64,000 bases of DNA from Lachnospiraceae bacterium (GTDB lineage Bacteria > Bacillota > Clostridia > Lachnospirales > Lachnospiraceae), in NCBI GenBank assembly GCA_004552595.1, contig SFNX01000005.1:1-64000 (forward strand), given 5' to 3'. Position numbers and translations under genes: made by a program. The notes below the pieces were generated by a model. The model made no database searches and was not told the DNA's origin. It saw nothing but the letters and a program-made list of their open reading frames with translations. Below, in pieces: positions 57,995-64,000 of this stretch (within the stretch, counting starts at the first letter, position 1; every line of letters starts with the position of its first letter).

Positions 57995-60636
57995 ACATTA
58001 AAAATCTTTCTCCAATGATGCAAAACTATATACAGACTAAAGAGGAATACAAAGACTGTATTCTCTTTTATCGTCTCGGTGATTTCTATGAAATGTTTTT
58101 TGATGATGCCTTACTTGCATCAAAAGAACTTGAACTAACATTAACAGGTAAAAACTGCGGACTATTGGAAAGGGCACCAATGTGTGGAGTCCCGTTTCAT
58201 GCCGCAGAAAATTACATTAATAAACTTGTTGCTAAAGGATATAAAGTTGCAATATGTGAACAGGTTGAAGATCCAAAGCTTGCAAAAGGACTTGTAAAAC
58301 GTGAAGTAATAAGAGTTGCAACTCCCGGAACAAATATTGATGTTGCTTCGCTTGATGAGAGCAGAAATAACTATATCATGTCTATTGTATATGTCCTTGG
58401 TAATTTTGGATTTGCAATTTCCGATGTCACGACAGGTGTATTTTATGTAACTGAAGTCAACACACTGCAAAAGCTTACTGATGAAATATATAAATTTAAT
58501 CCATCTGAAATTATATGTAATGAGTCATTTTTACTCTCAGGAATAAATATCGAAGAACTTAGGACTAAGCTTTCTGTAACTTTATATTCGCTTGAATCAT
58601 GGTACTTTGACGACACAGCGTGTGAAGATATACTAAAAAGTCATTTTAAAGTTACAAATTTATCGGGGCTTGGTCTTCATGATCTAAACTGCGGAAAAGT
58701 GGCGGCCGGTTCACTTTTAAAATATCTATACGAAACCCAGAAAAACTCTCTTGAACATATTTTATCAATTACACCATACAATATTTCTGATTTCATGCTT
58801 ATTGATTCCTCCACAAGAAGAAATCTTGAGCTTACAGAAACAATGCGTGATAAAAATAAAAGAGGCTCATTATTATGGGTACTTGATAAGTGCAAAACAG
58901 CAATGGGTTCAAGAATGATAAGAAGTTTTATTGAGCAGCCGCTTATCAATAAAGAAAGAATTACACTTAGACTTGATGCTGTTGAAGCATTATTTAAAAA
59001 TGCAATTACACGTGAAGAATTAAGAGAATATTTAAGTCCAATATACGATCTTGAAAGATTAATGAGTAAAATCAGCTATAAATCCGCCAATCCAAGGGAT
59101 TTAATTGCATTAAGAAATTCATTAAAACTATTACCGGCTATAAAACAACAGCTTTCGGATTTTAAATCAGGTATTCTTGGTGAATTATATGATAAGCTTG
59201 ATGATTTAAATGACATTTTCTTACTTATAGAAAACTCAATAAATGAAGAAGCACCAATTACAATTAAAGAAGGCGGAATAATAAAAGAGGGCTATAATGA
59301 GACAATTGACAATTTAAGAAATGCAAAAGTATTAGGAAAGAAATGGCTTACCGAACTTGAAGCTTCTGACAAGGAACGTACCGGAATTAAAAATTTAAGA
59401 ATTAAATATAACAGAGTATTCGGCTATTATTTTGAAGTAACAAATTCATTTAAAGAACTTGTACCTGATGACTATGTAAGAAAACAGACTCTTGCAAATG
59501 CCGAGAGATATACAAATGATAAATTAAAGGAACTTGAAGATACAATATTAAATGCAGAAGATAAGCTTTTTTCGCTTGAATATGATATTTTCTGTGAAAT
59601 ACGTGATTTGATTTCTACAAATGTATCAAGGATACAAAATACCGCACATGTAATAGCAACACTTGATGCATTCTGTTCTTTGGCATATGTCAGTGAGGCT
59701 AACAGATATACAAGACCGAAAATCAATACAAAAGGTATTATTGATATTAAAGGCGGAAGACATCCTGTAATCGAGAAGATGATACCTGACGGTATGTTTA
59801 TTTCAAATGATACATATCTTGATAATGCAAAAAACAGAATTTCAATTATAACAGGTCCGAATATGGCCGGTAAATCAACGTATATGCGTCAAAGTGCATT
59901 AATTGTTCTAATGGCACAAATCGGCTGTTTTGTCCCTGCAGATTCATCCAATATTGGTGTATGTGACAGAATATTTACAAGAGTTGGAGCTTCTGATGAT
60001 TTATCACTCGGTCAGTCAACATTTATGGTTGAAATGGCTGAAGTGGCAAATATTTTAAGAAATGCAACAGATAAAAGTTTGTTAATACTTGATGAAATAG
60101 GACGTGGAACATCTACCTTTGACGGGTTGTCCATTGCCTGGGCTGTTGTTGAATACATTTCAGATACAAAGCTTCTTGGCGCAAAGACATTATTTGCAAC
60201 ACATTATCATGAGCTTACTGAACTTGAAGGAAAGCTGCCAGTTAAAGAACAGGGCGATGATGTAGTATTTTTACGTAAAATTGTCAAGGGCGGAGCTGAT
60301 AAGAGCTACGGTATTGCAGTTGCAAAGCTTGCAGGAGTTCCAAATACCGTAATAATGAGGGCTAAGGAATTAGCAGATGAATTAACAGAAAATGATATTT
60401 CATCAAAAATAAAGTCTATTGCTTCAGAAACAACAAATGTATCAAATAAAAGAAGCAAAAAGGTAAGACAGTTAGATGAAGTAGATCTTAATCAGATGTC
60501 TTTATTTGATACAGATACTGATGAAGATATATTAAATGAAATAAAAACATTGGACATTAATTCACTAACACCAATTGAGGCTATAAATACATTAAGCAGT
60601 CTGCAGAGCAGACTAAAAAACAGGTGGAAAATCTGA
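57985..60636 (+). CDS. mutS: DNA mismatch repair protein MutS
   Basis: The 883-residue mismatch-binding ATPase has the DNA-reading motif GDFYEMFFDDA (about 32-42), a long clamp and lever region, Walker A GPNMAGKSTYMRQSA near 620, and ILDEIGRGTSTFDG near 700. The C-terminal tail carries a probable beta-clamp-binding QMSLFD motif (near 838). It starts inside the RNase gene (overlap 10 nt), and mutL follows 3 nt later. Confidence 0.98.
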   Translation: MDIDIKNLSPMMQNYIQTKEEYKDCILFYRLGDFYEMFFDDALLASKELELTLTGKNCGLLERAPMCGVPFHAAENYINKLVAKGYKVAICEQVEDPKLAKGLVKREVIRVATPGTNIDVASLDESRNNYIMSIVYVLGNFGFAISDVTTGVFYVTEVNTLQKLTDEIYKFNPSEIICNESFLLSGINIEELRTKLSVTLYSLESWYFDDTACEDILKSHFKVTNLSGLGLHDLNCGKVAAGSLLKYLYETQKNSLEHILSITPYNISDFMLIDSSTRRNLELTETMRDKNKRGSLLWVLDKCKTAMGSRMIRSFIEQPLINKERITLRLDAVEALFKNAITREELREYLSPIYDLERLMSKISYKSANPRDLIALRNSLKLLPAIKQQLSDFKSGILGELYDKLDDLNDIFLLIENSINEEAPITIKEGGIIKEGYNETIDNLRNAKVLGKKWLTELEASDKERTGIKNLRIKYNRVFGYYFEVTNSFKELVPDDYVRKQTLANAERYTNDKLKELEDTILNAEDKLFSLEYDIFCEIRDLISTNVSRIQNTAHVIATLDAFCSLAYVSEANRYTRPKINTKGIIDIKGGRHPVIEKMIPDGMFISNDTYLDNAKNRISIITGPNMAGKSTYMRQSALIVLMAQIGCFVPADSSNIGVCDRIFTRVGASDDLSLGQSTFMVEMAEVANILRNATDKSLLILDEIGRGTSTFDGLSIAWAVVEYISDTKLLGAKTLFATHYHELTELEGKLPVKEQGDDVVFLRKIVKGGADKSYGIAVAKLAGVPNTVIMRAKELADELTENDISSKIKSIASETTNVSNKRSKKVRQLDEVDLNQMSLFDTDTDEDILNEIKTLDINSLTPIEAINTLSSLQSRLKNRWKI

Positions 60637-60639
60637 TAA

Positions 60640-62427
60640 ATGAAAAATATAAATATTCTTGATTCAAATACAATCGATAAAATTGCTGCAGGTGAAGTCG
60701 TTGAAAGACCGTCAGCTGTTGTAAAGGAACTTGTCGAAAATTCAATTGATGCAAATGCAGATGCGGTTACAATTGAAATAAAAGACGGCGGTATTTCTTT
60801 TATTAGGATTACCGACAACGGTGAGGGAATTGACAGGTCACAGATAAAAAAAGCATTTATGCGTCATGCAACATCAAAAATAAAAAGTGTTGAGGATTTA
60901 ATCTCTGTAACCAGTCTTGGTTTCAGAGGAGAAGCTTTATCAAGCATTAGTGCTGTAGGTAAAGTCGAATTTCTTACAAAAACCAAAACTGACTTTATTG
61001 GGACAAGATATGTTGTAGAGGGTGGCAGAGAATGTGTATTTGAGGATGCAGGAATCCCTGATGGAACAACAATAATTGTAAGAGATTTATTTTTTAATGT
61101 ACCTGCAAGAAAGAAATTTTTAAAGTCACCATCAAGTGAAGGAAATAACATTACAGAACTTATTGAGCACATGATATTATCACATCCGAATATCAGCTTT
61201 AAGTATATTTATAACGGGAATGTCAAGCTTCAAAGTTCAGGAAAAAACGATATAAAAAGCTGTATTTATAATGTTTACGGACGTGATATAGCTAACGGTT
61301 TAATTGAAGTAAAGTCAATACGAGATGATATTTCAATTCATGGCTTTATAGGAAAGCCCGAGCTTGCAAGAGCTACAAGAAATTTTGAAATTTATTTTGT
61401 AAATAACAGATTTATTAAAAGCACGTTAATTGACAGGGCACTTGAAGAAGCATACAAGGATTATCTTATGCTTCATAAATACCCGACTGTTTTTTTGTAT
61501 TTTGAAATACCGTCTCATTTAATTGATGTAAATGTGCATCCTACCAAGCGTGAAATTCGCTTTTTCGAAGGTGAAGCATTGAAATGTTATATTGTCGATG
61601 TGATTAAAAATGCACTTATTAACAAGGAACTTATTAAAGAGATTGTTGAAGAATATCATGAAAAACCTTCAGTTAAAGAATCGGAAATTAATAAAGAACC
61701 GTTTGAAACGATAAATCATATTATTGAATCATCATATAATAATTACTATTCATCAGAAATTGAAAAAGAGGATGAAAGTACAGATATTAATGATAAAAAC
61801 GAACAGCTTACGCTTTTTGATGATAAATTTATCAGTGAAGAGTCTATAAAGAAACATCGAATAATCGGACAACTTTTTAATACATACTGGCTAATTGAAT
61901 TTGAGAATAAATTATTCATTGTTGACCAGCATGCTGCACATGAAAAGGTTAATTACGAACGACTTATAAAAAAATTAAGAAACAACGAGAACTGTTCACA
62001 AAATATTTATCCGCCAATTGTTGTTTCTCTTTCAAATGCAGAGGCTCAGTATGTTACAAAATATAATGAAAATTTTTTAAATGTCGGCTTTACAATAGAG
62101 CACTTTGGAGGGCTTGATTATACTATAAGTACTGTTCCGATGGAGCTATTAAGCCAGAATCCGGCAGATTATTTTCATGAAATGCTTGATGAATTGATGG
62201 AAGGCAAAAATTCAAAAGAAACAGAGACAGTCAATTTGAAAATCGCAACAATGGCATGCAAAGCTTCCGTAAAGGGTAATATGCATTTATCTGTATTTGA
62301 AGCTGACAAGCTTATTTCAGAACTTCTTACACTTGAAAATCCTTATAATTGTCCTCATGGAAGACCTACTATTATTTCATTTTCTAAATATGAAATAGAG
62401 AAGATGTTTAAAAGGATTGTTAATTAG
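60640..62427 (+). CDS. mutL: DNA mismatch repair endonuclease MutL
   Basis: The 595-residue protein has GHKL ATPase motifs (IAAGEVVERPSAVVKELVEN, DNGEGID, TSLGFRGEALSSI) and the C-terminal endonuclease motif DQHAAHEKVNYE, plus the NCPHGRP zinc motif. These show a nicking MutL of the type found in bacteria without MutH. It is adjacent to mutS. The linker (about 340-400) is acidic and variable. Confidence 0.98.
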   Translation: MKNINILDSNTIDKIAAGEVVERPSAVVKELVENSIDANADAVTIEIKDGGISFIRITDNGEGIDRSQIKKAFMRHATSKIKSVEDLISVTSLGFRGEALSSISAVGKVEFLTKTKTDFIGTRYVVEGGRECVFEDAGIPDGTTIIVRDLFFNVPARKKFLKSPSSEGNNITELIEHMILSHPNISFKYIYNGNVKLQSSGKNDIKSCIYNVYGRDIANGLIEVKSIRDDISIHGFIGKPELARATRNFEIYFVNNRFIKSTLIDRALEEAYKDYLMLHKYPTVFLYFEIPSHLIDVNVHPTKREIRFFEGEALKCYIVDVIKNALINKELIKEIVEEYHEKPSVKESEINKEPFETINHIIESSYNNYYSSEIEKEDESTDINDKNEQLTLFDDKFISEESIKKHRIIGQLFNTYWLIEFENKLFIVDQHAAHEKVNYERLIKKLRNNENCSQNIYPPIVVSLSNAEAQYVTKYNENFLNVGFTIEHFGGLDYTISTVPMELLSQNPADYFHEMLDELMEGKNSKETETVNLKIATMACKASVKGNMHLSVFEADKLISELLTLENPYNCPHGRPTIISFSKYEIEKMFKRIVN

Positions 62428-62464
62428 TTCATTTATTTTTATTATACAACTTAAGGTTTAGTTA

Positions 62465-63424
62465 ATGCAGAATAACGATAAACAAAGCTTAATAATTATT
62501 GCAGGTCCTACTGCTGTTGGCAAAACTGCACTTTCAATTGAGCTTGCAAAGTCAATAAATGCAAGTATTATATCTGCTGATTCAATGCAGGTATATAAAC
62601 ATATGGATATTGGTTCTGCTAAGGTCACAAAAGATGAAATGCAGGGAATAAAGCATTATCTTATTGATGTGTTAGAGCCCGAAGAAGAATTTAATATCGC
62701 GACATTTAAACAGTTTGCTAAAAATGATATTGAATATATTAAAAATGACGGAAAAATACCGATAATTGCAGGAGGAACCGGATTTTATATTCAGGCACTT
62801 TTATATGATATTAATTTTGATGATGATGCAAATAAAAGTGATGAAATACGAGACAGACTTGAAAATTTAATTACTACAAAAGGGAATGAATTTGTTCATA
62901 ATATGCTTAGAAAGGTAGATGAAAAAGCTGCAAATGAAATTCATCCAAATAATGTAAAAAGAGTAATTAGGGCACTTGAATATCATTATCTTACAGGTGA
63001 GAAAATATCAAAGCATAACGAAACAGAACGAATAAAAGAATCGCCTTATAATTTTAAATATTTTGTAATCAATGAGGACAGAGCCCTTTTATATAAAAAC
63101 ATTGATAAACGTGTTGATATTATGATTGAAAACGGTCTTGTTGATGAAGTAAAAGCGCTTAAGGAAAGAGGTCTTACAAAAGACAATATTTCTATGCAGG
63201 GACTTGGATATAAGGAGATTCTTTCTTATCTGAACAATGATATATCTTTAGAAGAAGCAGTTTACATAATTAAGAGAGATACGAGACATTTCGCCAAAAG
63301 ACAGCTTACATGGTTTAAGCGTGAAAAAGATGTAATTTGGATCAATAAAGAAGATTTTTCATTTGATAATAATAAAATAATAGAATTTATGAAGGAGCAA
63401 TTAAAAGGTGCAGGAATTATATAA
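62465..63424 (+). CDS. miaA: tRNA dimethylallyltransferase
   Basis: Adds a dimethylallyl group to A37 of tRNAs reading UNN codons. The 319-residue length fits. Motifs are GPTAVGKTALSIELA (P-loop), SADSMQVYKHMDIGSAK, GGTGFYIQALLYDI and the C-terminal RDTRHFAKRQLTWFKRE. The mutS-mutL-miaA order is widespread in Firmicutes. Its end overlaps the following gene by 17 nt. Confidence 0.98.
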   Translation: MQNNDKQSLIIIAGPTAVGKTALSIELAKSINASIISADSMQVYKHMDIGSAKVTKDEMQGIKHYLIDVLEPEEEFNIATFKQFAKNDIEYIKNDGKIPIIAGGTGFYIQALLYDINFDDDANKSDEIRDRLENLITTKGNEFVHNMLRKVDEKAANEIHPNNVKRVIRALEYHYLTGEKISKHNETERIKESPYNFKYFVINEDRALLYKNIDKRVDIMIENGLVDEVKALKERGLTKDNISMQGLGYKEILSYLNNDISLEEAVYIIKRDTRHFAKRQLTWFKREKDVIWINKEDFSFDNNKIIEFMKEQLKGAGII

Positions 63425-64000
63425 AGAACTTGGAATTTGCGAAGAGGTATATAAGTTATCAAAGGATGTATTAGACAGCCTTGAATTGAGATTTAAGGAA
63501 ATTGATAAAATTACAGAATATAACCAGCTTAAGGTGCTAAAGGCTATGCAGGAAAATAAAGTTTCCGAAGCATGCTTATACAGTTCAACCGGATATGGCT
63601 ATAACGACATAGGAAGAGACACTTTGGAAAAAGTGTACGCTTCATATTTTCATACAGAGGATGCTCTTGTAAGACCTCAAATTGCATGTGGCACTCACGC
63701 ACTTGCTATTGCACTTTCTGCAAATTTGCGACCGGGAGATGAGCTTTTTTCTCCTGTAGGAAAGCCTTATGACACATTAGAAGAAGTTATCGGAATAAGA
63801 GAATCTAAAGGTTCACTTAAAGAATTCAATATTACATACAGACAGGCCGAACTTAATGAAGACGGAAGTATTAATTTCGATAATATTAAAAAATGCATTA
63901 ACGAAAAAACAAAGCTTGCTACAATTCAAAGATCAAAAGGCTATTTAACAAGACCAACTCTTTCGGTAAAACAGATAGGAGATATTATTTGCTTCATAAA
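63408..64000 (+). CDS. Aluminium resistance / methionine gamma-lyase family PLP protein (YnbB-like), 3'-partial
   Basis: The frame from GTG 63408 stays open to the window end and encodes a PLP-fold protein of the Met_gamma_lyase family: ACLYSSTGYGYNDIGRDTLEK, then EDALVRPQIACGTHALAIAL, then PGDELFSPVGKPYDTLEEVI. The PLP lysine lies beyond the window. AAGGAG sits 10 nt upstream of the GTG, within miaA. The same family follows miaA in other Firmicutes. Physiological substrate is unproven. Confidence 0.88.
   Translation, partial: MQELYKELGICEEVYKLSKDVLDSLELRFKEIDKITEYNQLKVLKAMQENKVSEACLYSSTGYGYNDIGRDTLEKVYASYFHTEDALVRPQIACGTHALAIALSANLRPGDELFSPVGKPYDTLEEVIGIRESKGSLKEFNITYRQAELNEDGSINFDNIKKCINEKTKLATIQRSKGYLTRPTLSVKQIGDIICFI

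Noticed and set aside
1..64000. Mobile element, prophage, CRISPR or defence island
   Set aside because: No transposase, integrase, long terminal repeats, repeat-spacer array or defence gene cluster is visible. The genes are housekeeping in type and the base composition looks even.

Overview
This window is a stretch of low-GC, AT-rich chromosome from a Gram-positive anaerobe, most likely a Lachnospiraceae-type clostridium. Supporting signs are strong AGGAGG-like ribosome sites, a Clostridia-style gene order, an electron-bifurcating NfnAB pair, formate-tetrahydrofolate ligase with FolD, the HisZ/short-HisG system, a RecU resolvase, sporulation-type genes (ytfJ, SpoVB-like, FtsK/SpoIIIE), and a HisIE with an extra half-barrel domain. 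Nearly every gene lies on the + strand in tight, often overlapping operons. I see no tRNA, rRNA, CRISPR array, phage or insertion sequence. This is core chromosome, so the interest is in altered genes and local regulatory structure.

Layout. 1-2.1 kb: the 3' part of a glycogen-branching-enzyme homologue that has lost its catalytic residues. 2.2-8.4 kb: uppP, ftsK/spoIIIE, fhs, folD. 8.4-15.8 kb: a zinc-ribbon membrane protein, nfnAB, rlmH, a PhoH ATPase, ybeY and a SpoVB-like flippase, ending in a hairpin shared with a convergent diguanylate cyclase (15.9-17.0 kb, minus). 17.3-20.8 kb: a small J-domain protein, a NusG-domain-II protein, a Gx-family membrane protein, ruvA, a frameshifted ruvB, and zapA with a terminator. 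20.8-26.2 kb: a U32 peptidase, a SEDS/PBP pair for wall synthesis, and a Nudix hydrolase. An HD-GYP-like gene (minus) converges on the Nudix gene. 27.5-29.1 kb: a small orphan gene, a DUF2953 protein and ytfJ. 29.2-29.4 kb: rpmB (minus). 29.6-37.5 kb: asp23, a fakA-like kinase, recG, then a VWA / MoxR-ATPase / leucine-rich-repeat trio. 37.7-49.1 kb: a type IIA topoisomerase pair, rsmD, coaD, a coiled-coil protein, a PepD-type peptidase, an RNA methyltransferase, a HAD phosphatase, a membrane protein, a pseudouridine synthase and recU. 49.1-53.3 kb: hisZGD-IE behind a consensus promoter overlapped by a repeat cluster. 53.4-54.3 kb: a secreted InlB-repeat protein with its own terminator. 54.3-64 kb: two radical-SAM-linked genes, an RNase E/G, mutS, mutL, miaA and the start of an aluminium-resistance/methionine-gamma-lyase-family gene.

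How the genes fit together. One-carbon metabolism (fhs-folD) and redox balancing (NfnAB) point to anaerobic fermentative metabolism. A large share of the window serves DNA repair and topology (ruvA, ruvB, recG, recU, mutS, mutL, topoisomerase) and RNA or ribosome maturation (rlmH, ybeY, rsmD, RsmF-like, RluA-like, RNase E/G, miaA). The strongest points for follow-up are the 34-nt-deletion signature in ruvB, the branching-enzyme homologue without its active site, the VWA/MoxR/LRR cassette, the terminator embedded in the Nudix coding sequence, and the operator-like repeats at the his promoter.
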